Assembly (NCBI GenBank): GCA_045116675.1
Contig: JBGUMF010000017.1
Span: forward strand, 45,003-109,002
From: F23-D06 sp045116675
GTDB taxonomy: Bacteria; Bacteroidota; Bacteroidia; Bacteroidales; WCHB1-69
Direction: 5' to 3'
DNA: 64,000 nt
A program made the position numbers and the translations under genes. The number at the start of each line of letters is the position of its first letter. The stretch's first letter is position 1. Of this stretch, positions 56,007 to 63,325 are shown piece after piece. Under the pieces are notes generated by a model that searched no databases, was not told where the DNA came from, and saw only the letters and a list, made by a program, of their open reading frames with translations.

Positions 56007-56321
56007 TTACAGATACTGTTTGACCTTCTCCACGATGAGGTCCTTGTGGACGAGGCCCACGAGGCTGTCCACCACTTCCTTGTTCTTGATGAAGACCAGC
56101 ATGGGGATGTTCATCACGCCGAACTGCATGGCGAGTTCGTTGTTCTCGTCCGTGTCACACTTGCCGATGACGGCCTGGCCCTCGAATTCGGCGGCCACCT
56201 CTTCGACAACGGGACCGAGATGACGGCAGGGACCGCACCACGGGGCCCAGAAGTCGATCACCACCAGCTTGTCACCGTTGACCAGTGATTCAAAATTGCT
56301 TGAGTCAATTGCTAATGCCAT
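56007..56321 (-). CDS. trxA: thioredoxin
   Basis: A 104-residue thioredoxin: VIDFWAPWCGPCRHLGPVVEE with active site WCGPC, the cis-Pro loop MNIPMLVFIKN, and no signal peptide, so cytoplasmic. It reduces protein disulfides using thioredoxin reductase. ATG 56321 was chosen over the farther in-frame ATG at 56369, which lies upstream of the -7 element at 56367-56360. Confidence 0.97.
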   Translation of the reverse strand: MALAIDSSNFESLVNGDKLVVIDFWAPWCGPCRHLGPVVEEVAAEFEGQAVIGKCDTDENNELAMQFGVMNIPMLVFIKNKEVVDSLVGLVHKDLIVEKVKQYL

Positions 56322-56359
56322 AATGATATTGGTTTTAAGATTAAAAATTTTTAAACCGC

Positions 56360-56367
56360 AAAAATAC
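56360..56367 (-). promoter_or_regulatory. -7 element of trxA
   Basis: TATTTTTG on the minus strand, 38 bases before the trxA start. Confidence 0.5.
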
Positions 56368-56423
56368 AAAAAAATGCTTTTGGCTTGGATTCTCTTTTTT
56401 TTCTTTCCCTACTGCTTTTTTTG

Positions 56424-56431
56424 TATATTTG
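56424..56431 (+). promoter_or_regulatory. -7 element of the aminotransferase at 56482
   Basis: TATATTTG, 50 bases before the start. Confidence 0.45.
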
Positions 56432-56481
56432 TCCGCTTTTTGTTAAAATTGTAATCAATTAACAATCAAATAAATAAAACT

Positions 56482-57684
56482 ATGCCGCAAATTTCTAAAA
56501 AGGGTCAGACAATGCCCTCCTCTCCAATTCGTAAGTTGGTGCCTTTCTCCGATGCCGCCAAATCGCGCGGAATCCATGTCTATCATCTGAACATCGGCCA
56601 GCCCGACATTGAGACGCCGAAGGGCGCCCGCGATGCCGTCAAGACCGCCGACATCCCCGTAATCGCCTACACGCACTCCGCCGGCAACCTCAGCTACCGC
56701 AAGAAACTGGTGGAATACTACCATAGCGTGGGCATCGACATCACGCCCGATGAGATCCTCATCACCACGGGTGGCAGCGAAGGCCTCCTGTTTGCCTTCA
56801 ACAGCTGCATGGATCCCGGCGACGAGATTATCATCCCGGAACCGTTCTACGCCAACTACAACGGCTTCGCCGTGACGTGCGGCGTGGTGGTGAAACCCAT
56901 CGTTTCCACCATCGACAACGGCTTCGCGCTGCCCTCCATCGAGGAGTTCGAGAAGCTGATCACGCCCAAGACGAAGGCCATCATGGTGTGCAACCCCAAC
57001 AACCCTACGGGCTACCTCTATTCCGAGGAGGAAATCCGCCAGCTGGGTGAGATTGCCAAGAAACACGACCTTTTCCTCTTCGCCGACGAGGTCTATCGCG
57101 AGTTCTGCTACGACGGTGTGAAGCACTTCTCCGTCATGGAGCTGGAAGGCCTTGAACAGAATGTGGTGCTGCTGGATTCCGTGTCCAAGCGTTACAGTGC
57201 ATGTGGCGTGCGCACGGGTGCGCTCATCACGCACAACAAGGACGTCTATAACACGGCTATGAAGTTCGCTCAGGCTCGTCTGTCGCCGCCAACCTACGGC
57301 CAGATCCTCGGCGAGGCTGCCGTCAGCACCCCGAAGGAGTACTTCGACGATGTCATCACCGACTATGTGGCCCGCCGCAACACGGTGGTCAATGGCGTGA
57401 ACGCCATCCCCGGCTGCTTCGTGCCGATGCCGAAGGGCGCCTTCTACTGCGTGGCCCGTCTGCCCATCGACAACTCCGACCGTTTCTGCCAGTGGATGCT
57501 GGAAGAGTTCAACTACAACGGCGAGACCACGATGATGGCACCGGCTACGGGCTTCTATTCCACGAAAGGCAAAGGTACGGATGAGGTTCGTATCAGCTAC
57601 TGCCTGAAGGTGGAAGACCTCAAGAAGGCCGTCAAGTGCTTGGAAGAGGCCCTCAAGGTCTATCCGGGCCGCACCAATAAATAG
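56482..57684 (+). CDS. class I/II PLP aminotransferase
   Basis: A 400-residue fold-type I enzyme: VYHLNIGQPDIETPKGA, ITTGGSEGLLFAFNSCMDPGDEIIIPEPFY, VCNPNNPTGYLYS, FADEVYREFCYDG, Schiff-base lysine in LDSVSKRYSACGVRTGA and a C-terminal VRISYCL arginine. It is only distantly like the other aminotransferase at 46478, so it is not a recent duplicate. Aspartate-type or another substrate cannot be decided. A terminator follows at 57697-57731. Confidence 0.9.
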   Translation: MPQISKKGQTMPSSPIRKLVPFSDAAKSRGIHVYHLNIGQPDIETPKGARDAVKTADIPVIAYTHSAGNLSYRKKLVEYYHSVGIDITPDEILITTGGSEGLLFAFNSCMDPGDEIIIPEPFYANYNGFAVTCGVVVKPIVSTIDNGFALPSIEEFEKLITPKTKAIMVCNPNNPTGYLYSEEEIRQLGEIAKKHDLFLFADEVYREFCYDGVKHFSVMELEGLEQNVVLLDSVSKRYSACGVRTGALITHNKDVYNTAMKFAQARLSPPTYGQILGEAAVSTPKEYFDDVITDYVARRNTVVNGVNAIPGCFVPMPKGAFYCVARLPIDNSDRFCQWMLEEFNYNGETTMMAPATGFYSTKGKGTDEVRISYCLKVEDLKKAVKCLEEALKVYPGRTNK

Positions 57685-57696
57685 GAATGTTTTCGT

Positions 57697-57737
57697 GAAA
57701 GGTGGAGGATGGCATAAAACCTCCGCCTTTCATTTTA
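57697..57737 (+). terminator. terminator after aminotransferase gene
   Basis: GAAAGGTGGAGG (57697-57708) pairs with CCTCCGCCTTTC (57720-57731) with one G-U pair; ATTTTAT follows. Confidence 0.75.
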
Positions 57738-57749
57738 TCGTATAACGTT

Positions 57750-58553
57750 ATGAAACAACATATTGCCGTTTTGATGCTTGTTCTGATGCTGCCGATAGCA
57801 CTATTCGCCCAGCGCAGGGGCGTGGCTGATGCACGCACCGATTTCAGCAGCAAGAGCTATATCGATTCCGGCGCCACCATGGTGTGGACGGGCGTGAACA
57901 TGTCCGGCTACCTGCCGGTGGGCTATCTGCACCAATGGTTCAAACCCAACCTGTCGGTAGGTACCGGCGTGACCGTCAAGACCTCCAGTAACTGGACGTT
58001 CGACGTGAATTTCCATTATATGTTCGGCAGCAACTTGCGCGACACTCTGGCCTCCTTCCTTGGCGATATGGTGGATGAGCATGGTCGGGTGGTGGACGGT
58101 AATGGTCTTACCTCAACGCTCTATTTTGAAGGCCGTTACTGGTCCCTGGGGGCTGGTGTGGGCAAGGTGATACCCGTCAGCCGCTGGCGCAATTCCGGCA
58201 TCTGGCTCCATTTGGGCATGGGCTATTTCAGCCATAAGATCCGCATCAACGATTACGACAACCAGGTGCCACAGCTGGCCGGCGATTACAGGAAGGGCTA
58301 CGACCATCGTAGCGGCGGCTTCGCCATGAACCAGTTCATCGGCTATCTTTTCATCCAGAAAAACCGGCTGCTCAACTTCTACGGCGGCATCGAATTCTGG
58401 GAGATTTGGTCAAAACCCAACCGGAACTATGTCATTAATGAGGGCCCGACGGAAAATATGAAATCGAAATTCAGCGGATTGATCGGCCTGAAAATAGGTT
58501 GGAATATACCGCTTTATGAGAAAAAGGAGGTGACTACATTCTATTACCGATAA
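57750..58553 (+). CDS. exported outer membrane protein, unknown
   Basis: A 267-residue protein with signal peptide MKQHIAVLMLVLMLPIALFAQ and strand-rich sequence (SNWTFDVNFHYMFGSNL, YWSLGAGVGKVIPVS, GLIGLKIGWNIPLYE), fitting a beta-barrel. It contains NSGIWLHLGMGYFSHKI and ENMKSKFSGLIG. ATG 57750 follows a terminator, and the longer frame would start inside the hairpin, so it is rejected. waaA follows after 9 bases, so an envelope role is plausible. Confidence 0.75.
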   Translation: MKQHIAVLMLVLMLPIALFAQRRGVADARTDFSSKSYIDSGATMVWTGVNMSGYLPVGYLHQWFKPNLSVGTGVTVKTSSNWTFDVNFHYMFGSNLRDTLASFLGDMVDEHGRVVDGNGLTSTLYFEGRYWSLGAGVGKVIPVSRWRNSGIWLHLGMGYFSHKIRINDYDNQVPQLAGDYRKGYDHRSGGFAMNQFIGYLFIQKNRLLNFYGGIEFWEIWSKPNRNYVINEGPTENMKSKFSGLIGLKIGWNIPLYEKKEVTTFYYR

Positions 58554-58562
58554 TCCTTGACG

Positions 58563-59801
58563 ATGCGTTTCCTGATCTCCATAGCGGTTCGCTTATACAG
58601 CTGGGCAGTCTTATTGGCCTCCCCGTTCAACGAGAAGGCACGGCTGTGGAGCAGCGGACGCAAGCAGTTGCTCAAGCGTCTGGCAAAAGCTGTGGATGAC
58701 AATGACCATCCAGTATGGATTCACAGTGCCTCGTTGGGCGAGTATGAGCAGGCCCGACCTGTTATTGAAAAAATAAAAAAAGAACGTCCTGACACCAAAA
58801 TTCTGGCGACATTTTTCTCGCCTTCCGGATATGAGATACGGAAAAACGACCCGCTGCCGGACTATGTCTTCTATCTGCCTATAGACACGGCACGCAACGC
58901 TCGCCGCTTCCTCCGCATCGTGCGTCCCTCGATGGCTATCTTCATCAAATATGAGTTTTGGTACAATTATATGATAGAATTGACGGCCAATAGCATACCT
59001 TTTTATTATGTGAGCGCCATCTTCCGCCCCAACCAGTATTTCTTCAAGCCGTATGGTCGCTGGTTCGTGAACCGTTTGCGCGGGGCATCTCGGATTTTTG
59101 TGCAGAATGATGAATCGGCCCGACTGCTGGACGGGGTTGGCATTCGACAGGTGGAGGTGTGCGGTGACACCCGTTTCGACCGTGTGGCCGCCATCGCAGA
59201 ACAGTCAGCGCCAGTGGAGATGGCTGAAAAATTCAAAAGGCAGTCTAAACTGATTGTGGCAGGCAGCACGTGGGGACCGGATGAAGCATTGCTGGCCCAA
59301 CTGCTTCCGCAGCTGAACGGATACAAGTTGCTGGTAGCCCCGCATGAAATCAGCCGGAAGGAGGAAGTGATGCGTACTTTTGCCGGTTTTAAAACTATCG
59401 CCTATTCGGAAATACAGCATCAGGATTTGGGCGAATATGATGTGCTCGTGGTGGATACCATCGGGCTTTTGAATAAATTGTACAAATACAGCACCTTGTC
59501 TTTTGTGGGTGGAGCCTTCAAAACGGGCTTGCACAATATTTTGGAGGCTGCCGTCTATGGCGTGCCGCTCTTCTTCGGTCCGCAGTACAGCCATTTCAAT
59601 GAGGCAGTGATGCTGGTCCAAAAGGGCGGAGCCTTCCCGGTAAACAATGCTGGGGATATGTGGCAAGTGGTGCAGCAGTTTGAGAACGACCCCGATGCGT
59701 ATGCGCGGGTGTGCGCCGTGTGCCGCGAATATGTGGCCGCCAACGTCGGCGCGTGCGAACGGATTTTCAACTATATTTTCAATGAAAATATTTCGGAATA
59801 G
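58563..59801 (+). CDS. waaA: 3-deoxy-D-manno-octulosonic acid (Kdo) transferase
   Basis: A 412-residue glycosyltransferase of family 30. The N-terminus is membrane-anchored (FLISIAVRLYSWAVLLASPF); WIHSASLGEYEQARPVIEKI is the acceptor-side motif; the C-terminal half has GDTRFDRV, VAGSTWGPDEALL, FVGGAFKTGLHNILEAAVYGVPLFFGP and HFNEAVML. It adds Kdo to lipid A precursor in LPS synthesis. ATG 58563 was preferred to a TTG at 58557. It follows the outer membrane gene by 9 bases. Confidence 0.95.
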   Translation: MRFLISIAVRLYSWAVLLASPFNEKARLWSSGRKQLLKRLAKAVDDNDHPVWIHSASLGEYEQARPVIEKIKKERPDTKILATFFSPSGYEIRKNDPLPDYVFYLPIDTARNARRFLRIVRPSMAIFIKYEFWYNYMIELTANSIPFYYVSAIFRPNQYFFKPYGRWFVNRLRGASRIFVQNDESARLLDGVGIRQVEVCGDTRFDRVAAIAEQSAPVEMAEKFKRQSKLIVAGSTWGPDEALLAQLLPQLNGYKLLVAPHEISRKEEVMRTFAGFKTIAYSEIQHQDLGEYDVLVVDTIGLLNKLYKYSTLSFVGGAFKTGLHNILEAAVYGVPLFFGPQYSHFNEAVMLVQKGGAFPVNNAGDMWQVVQQFENDPDAYARVCAVCREYVAANVGACERIFNYIFNENISE

Positions 59802-59860
59802 AAATCTTTGAATTTTATTGTAACATCAATTATATTAATAACTTATAAAACATCGAATAC

Positions 59861-60460
59861 ATGAAAAAAGTAATTGGTATCATTTTGGTTCTTGTCGTGG
59901 CCGTCGTCTTGATTCTGGCCGCGTTTGTCAAACCGTACAACAACATGGTCCAGAAGGATGAGGTGTGCTCACAGGCTTGGTCAAATGTGGAGAACGTCTA
60001 TCAGCGTCGTGCGGATCTGATTCCGAATCTGGTGAAGACGGTGCAGGGTGCCGCCCAGTATGAGAAGAGCACGCTGGAGGCCGTCATCAATGCCCGTGCC
60101 AAGGCCACGTCCGTGCAGGTGGACCCGAGCAATCTGACGGAAGAGAACATCGCCAAATTTCAGGCCGCCCAAGATCAGTTGAGTTCCGCGTTGAGCCGCT
60201 TGCTGGTCACTATTGAGAAATATCCCGACCTGAAGGCCAACCAGAACTTTCTGGAACTGCAGGCCCAGCTGGAGGGTACCGAGAACCGTATCGCTGTGGA
60301 ACGCAACAAGTTCAACGAGACGGTGAACGACTATAACTCCTACATCCGCAAGTTCCCGAACAACATCATCGCTGGATTATTCAACTTCGACAAGAAAGGC
60401 TATTTCAAAGCTGCAGCCGGTGCCGAGAATGCTCCGGAAGTGGAATTTAATTTTGAATAA
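59861..60460 (+). CDS. LemA family protein
   Basis: A 199-residue protein with one N-terminal membrane anchor (VIGIILVLVVAVVLILAAFV) and the LemA helical domain: NNMVQKDEVCSQAWSNVENVYQRRADLIPNLVKTVQGAA, ARAKATSVQV and the closing RNKFNETVNDYNSYIRKFPNNIIAGLF. LemA proteins are membrane-bound helical bundles of unknown biochemical role, usually next to a TPM-domain gene, as here (2 bases downstream). Confidence 0.95.
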   Translation: MKKVIGIILVLVVAVVLILAAFVKPYNNMVQKDEVCSQAWSNVENVYQRRADLIPNLVKTVQGAAQYEKSTLEAVINARAKATSVQVDPSNLTEENIAKFQAAQDQLSSALSRLLVTIEKYPDLKANQNFLELQAQLEGTENRIAVERNKFNETVNDYNSYIRKFPNNIIAGLFNFDKKGYFKAAAGAENAPEVEFNFE

Positions 60461-60462
60461 AA

Positions 60463-61263
60463 ATGCGTAGAATTGCGCTTTGTCTTGTTGGTATGCTCCT
60501 TGTGGCCACTGCGTTTGCCCGTGGCCTCAAGGATGCTATCCCGCCCGCTCCCGATCCGCCGCGGCTGGTCAATGACTTTGCCGGTGTGATAAGCCCGGAC
60601 CAGGTGGAGAGCATGGAGCAACGCCTCGTAGCATTTAACGACACTACGACGAACGTTATCTGCGTGGTGACCGTTGAGGACCTGGGGGGCTATTCCGCTG
60701 CCGAGTTTGCGTATGAAATCGGCGACAAGTGGGGCGTGCGGACTAAAAACAGCGACAAGCGCAACGGCGTGGTCATCCTCATCAAACCCCGGAACGAGAC
60801 GGATGGGGAGGTTTATATCTCTGTTGGCTATGATTTGGAGGGTGCGATTCCGGATGTTATCTGCAAACGAATCATCGAGCGCAAGATGATCCCGGAATTG
60901 AAGGAGGGCCGTTACGGTGACGCGGTGGATTCGGCATTGGCCTACATTCTGCCGTTGGCGGCGGGCGAAATCTCCGACCTTCCTGAAGAGGAAGGGGAGG
61001 GATCTCTATTCGCTCTGATTCTGCTGGTGGCCGTCTTGGCGGTGGTCGTGTTGGTGGTATTCCTGCTCTCTTCGGTGGATGACGGATCTGCGGGCAGCAC
61101 TACGAGCCGAGGCACGTATGTGGGGCCCTATTTTGGCGGAAGACCGTGGGGCGGCGGCAACACTTGGAGTGGTGGCGGCTTTGGCGGCGGAGGCTTTGGC
61201 GGGTTTGGTGGTTTCGGTGGAGGCGGCGGCTTCGGCGGCGGAGGCGCCGGCGGAAGGTTCTGA
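60463..61263 (+). CDS. TPM-domain (YgcG-like) membrane protein with Gly-rich tail
   Basis: A 266-residue protein: signal peptide MRRIALCLVGMLLVATAFA, a TPM domain (residues about 30-165) with LVNDFAGVISPDQ and RNGVVILIKP, ISVGYDLEGAIPD, a membrane helix (LFALILLVAVLAVVVLVVFLL), and a cytoplasmic tail of about 55 residues made of GGGFGG repeats. TPM proteins have phosphatase-like or repair roles in other lineages, unproven here. It is the classic LemA partner, 2 bases after it. Confidence 0.93.
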   Translation: MRRIALCLVGMLLVATAFARGLKDAIPPAPDPPRLVNDFAGVISPDQVESMEQRLVAFNDTTTNVICVVTVEDLGGYSAAEFAYEIGDKWGVRTKNSDKRNGVVILIKPRNETDGEVYISVGYDLEGAIPDVICKRIIERKMIPELKEGRYGDAVDSALAYILPLAAGEISDLPEEEGEGSLFALILLVAVLAVVVLVVFLLSSVDDGSAGSTTSRGTYVGPYFGGRPWGGGNTWSGGGFGGGGFGGFGGFGGGGGFGGGGAGGRF

Positions 61264-61314
61264 TCCGCCCTTGCAAAAGACAAAAAGAGAAAATGTTTGG
61301 GGAAATCTCGCTTT

Positions 61315-61734
61315 TTACTTGTCACGATGCGGACGCACCTGCAGGTCGAAAGGCGTCAACAGGTCGTCGTATGTGAAACTGGTATCCAAGGTCTCATAAA
61401 GACCGTTCTCCTTGCCGTCAACATCGTTTACCAGAAGCTGCACCTGATTGGGATGTTCGGCCCCATCCACGTTGGAGCAAAAGACTCCCGTATTGTCGGT
61501 GGTGGCCTCAAGCCCTAATTCGGGGATGGTCACGGATAACCCCTCAACAGGTTGGCCTGTCTCTATGTCCGTTAGAGTACCCATAATGATAACATCCTCA
61601 TCGGGAGGAAGTTGATTTTTGGGCATCCCATAACACGCCTGAAAGGTGAACATCAGGGCGGTGGCGGAAAACGAGCCGAACAGGAAACGGATCAGCTGCT
61701 GTTTTTTATCTTTAATTCTCTGAATCAGTTTCAT
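61315..61734 (-). CDS. radical SAM-associated putative lipoprotein (TIGR04134-like)
   Basis: A 139-residue lipoprotein. A basic N-terminus and hydrophobic stretch end FQAC (Cys34), immediately followed by YGMPKNQLPPDED. The rest looks like a carboxypeptidase-regulatory/SpaA-like beta-sandwich (IMGTLTDIETGQPVEGLSVTIP, TTDNTGVFC). I recall this as the lipoprotein family that sits beside a dedicated radical SAM/SPASM enzyme in Bacteroidota (TIGR04133/TIGR04134); not checked. Its start overlaps the small lipoprotein gene by 23 bases. The YGMP just after the lipidated Cys echoes MYGP in the two small lipoproteins. Confidence 0.8.
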   Translation of the reverse strand: MKLIQRIKDKKQQLIRFLFGSFSATALMFTFQACYGMPKNQLPPDEDVIIMGTLTDIETGQPVEGLSVTIPELGLEATTDNTGVFCSNVDGAEHPNQVQLLVNDVDGKENGLYETLDTSFTYDDLLTPFDLQVRPHRDK

Positions 61735-61951
61735 TGTTTTCTTTTTTCGAGTCTTTGATTTGGTCTGGAGCGTTTGGGCTTTGCTGCTGGCTGTCATCCG
61801 CTTTGGGCATGTTTTTGTACTCCACAGGTGCGGGACCATACATCAGGATGTTTTCACCGCCACCCGGAGGGCCCGAAGGGGGGACCATCTCGCGGTTACA
61901 GGATGTCAGCACACCTAACGCTGACAGCAAGAATAGGATAATCTTCTTCAT
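61712..61951 (-). CDS. small MYGP-motif lipoprotein
   Basis: A 79-residue protein: signal peptide MKKIILFLLSALGVLTSC with Cys18, a Pro/Gly-rich stretch (EMVPPSGPPGGGEN), ILMYGPAPVEYKNMP (MYGP at 37-40), then an acidic Gln/Asp/Glu/Lys tail with no fold. Its signal peptide is nearly identical to that of the small lipoprotein at 63078. It has its own promoter (61976-62004) after the radical SAM gene. It is a candidate substrate of that enzyme. Confidence 0.75.
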   Translation of the reverse strand: MKKIILFLLSALGVLTSCNREMVPPSGPPGGGENILMYGPAPVEYKNMPKADDSQQQSPNAPDQIKDSKKENNETDSEN

Positions 61952-61975
61952 AGCAAAAACGGATTAATGCGGTTG

Positions 61976-62004
61976 CAAAGATAGTATTTTTAGAAAAAAA
62001 TCAA
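61976..62004 (-). promoter_or_regulatory. internal promoter of the lipoprotein pair
   Basis: Minus strand TTG (62004-62002), 18 bases, TATCTTTG (61983-61976). The TTG overlaps the stop codon of the radical SAM gene (62001-62003). Confidence 0.7.
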
Positions 62005-63071
62005 ACCCTAAAAAGTTTCCTGTACAGACAATCCACCAGTTGGCGGTCATCGTCGCGCTGGTGCATACCGCCGCCCTGGCAGTAGCGGAAAGCCTCGCAG
62101 TGCTCGCACGAGCCAGTCTTGGCCCAACGTCTGTCGCGGAACTCCTGAAAACGGTTCTGCCATACGTCCCAGAAGTCGTCCTGGTAGATGTTCCCCTGAT
62201 GGAAATTGTGCCGTATGCTGGTGCAGCCGGAGATGCTGCCGTCGATGCGGATGCTGGCCGCGTTCACGCCAGCGGAGCAGTGGTAGAAATAGTCGCGCAC
62301 TTCAGCCTCGTATTTCCCTAAAAAGCCCTCGCAGGCGAAGTTCAAATGGATGCGACCCTCTTCGCGGGTACGTTTGATGAACTCCATAATCCCCCGCACC
62401 TGTTCGTGGGTGAGTTGCAAGCTGTTGTCATCCGCCGCGCGCCCTGCAGGAAAGATGGTGAAGATGCGCCAGCGTCGCACCCCGATGCCGATCAGGAATT
62501 CCTTGAATGGTTCCAAATATGGGTAGGTCTGCGGCGTGACGCAGGTGACCACATCGTAGGTAAGGTCCGGTTCCGCCGCAATCATGCGGATGGCCTCCAC
62601 GGCCTTGTCAAAACTGTCGGGATGGCCGCGCATGGCGTTGTGTTCCTCGGCGAAGCCGTCCAGACTGATGGTGATGGATTGCAGGCCCGCACGCATGAGC
62701 GAGTCCAACCGCGTATGGTCCAGCAACATGCCGTTGCTCACCATACCCCAAGGATATTCGCGTTTGTACAGTTCCCATCCCACTTGCTCTATGTCGTTTC
62801 GCATCAGTGGCTCGCCGCCCGAGAAGATGACCATCACCTTGTGCGGGTCCACGTGGGGCGTAAGCTTGTCGATAACGGCCAGGAAATCCTCTGCCGGCAT
62901 ATCAGGCGTGTTGCTTTTGGCGGTACAGTCGCTGCCGCAGTGCTTGCAGTTGAGGCAACAGCGGAGCGTACACTCCCAAAAGAGCTGTTTCAACGCGTGC
63001 TCCCACACCTCGATGGCGTGGTACTTGCGATACAACTCCAGCGCGGCCCGTTTCTTCCAACCCAGTTTCAT
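62001..63071 (-). CDS. radical SAM/SPASM enzyme of the lipoprotein-associated family
   Basis: A 356-residue enzyme. The radical SAM cluster is CxxxCxxC at Cys38, Cys42 and Cys45, within FWECTLRCCLNCKHC; FSGGEPLMRNDIE and TISLDGFAEEHNAMRG are the SAM-binding and barrel segments. A SPASM domain follows with CSAGVNAASIRIDGSISGC (Cx12Gx4C), CEHCEAFRYC (CxxCx5C) and a last Cys in LVDCLYRK, for auxiliary clusters. A Gly/Met pair replaces one usual SPASM cysteine. It probably modifies peptides; substrate and chemistry are unknown. Small lipoprotein genes flank it; the gene starts 6 bases after one. Confidence 0.9.
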   Translation of the reverse strand: MKLGWKKRAALELYRKYHAIEVWEHALKQLFWECTLRCCLNCKHCGSDCTAKSNTPDMPAEDFLAVIDKLTPHVDPHKVMVIFSGGEPLMRNDIEQVGWELYKREYPWGMVSNGMLLDHTRLDSLMRAGLQSITISLDGFAEEHNAMRGHPDSFDKAVEAIRMIAAEPDLTYDVVTCVTPQTYPYLEPFKEFLIGIGVRRWRIFTIFPAGRAADDNSLQLTHEQVRGIMEFIKRTREEGRIHLNFACEGFLGKYEAEVRDYFYHCSAGVNAASIRIDGSISGCTSIRHNFHQGNIYQDDFWDVWQNRFQEFRDRRWAKTGSCEHCEAFRYCQGGGMHQRDDDRQLVDCLYRKLFRV

Positions 63072-63077
63072 AGGCGA

Positions 63078-63314
63078 TTACTTGGATTCGTCAGTGAACG
63101 ACTTGTCTTCGGAGGTCGTTTCGTCTTTTGGCTGGATGGCATCTGTTTGTCTGCCCTGTTCGAATGTTTTGTAACAAGGACCATACATCACCGACATGGT
63201 GTCATCGGGGGTTGTCCATTGTTCGGGAGGAACAGGACCGTACATGACTTCGGGCCCGTCACAGGCTGTGAAAAAGCCCAAGGCAGAAAGCAGTATCGCA
63301 ATTATTTTTTTCAT
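63078..63314 (-). CDS. small lipoprotein with two MYGP motifs
   Basis: A 78-residue protein: signal peptide MKKIIAILLSALGFFTAC, Cys18 for lipidation, then EVMYGPVPPEQW (MYGP 24-27) and SVMYGPCYKTF (MYGP 43-46), followed by an acidic disordered tail (DETTSEDKSFTDESK). The two motif blocks are spaced 19 residues. It is a paralogue of the protein at 61712. It starts 11 bases after the flotillin-like stop and ends 6 bases before the radical SAM gene, so it is likely co-transcribed with both. Confidence 0.75.
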   Translation of the reverse strand: MKKIIAILLSALGFFTACDGPEVMYGPVPPEQWTTPDDTMSVMYGPCYKTFEQGRQTDAIQPKDETTSEDKSFTDESK

Positions 63315-63325
63315 GACAATCAGGA

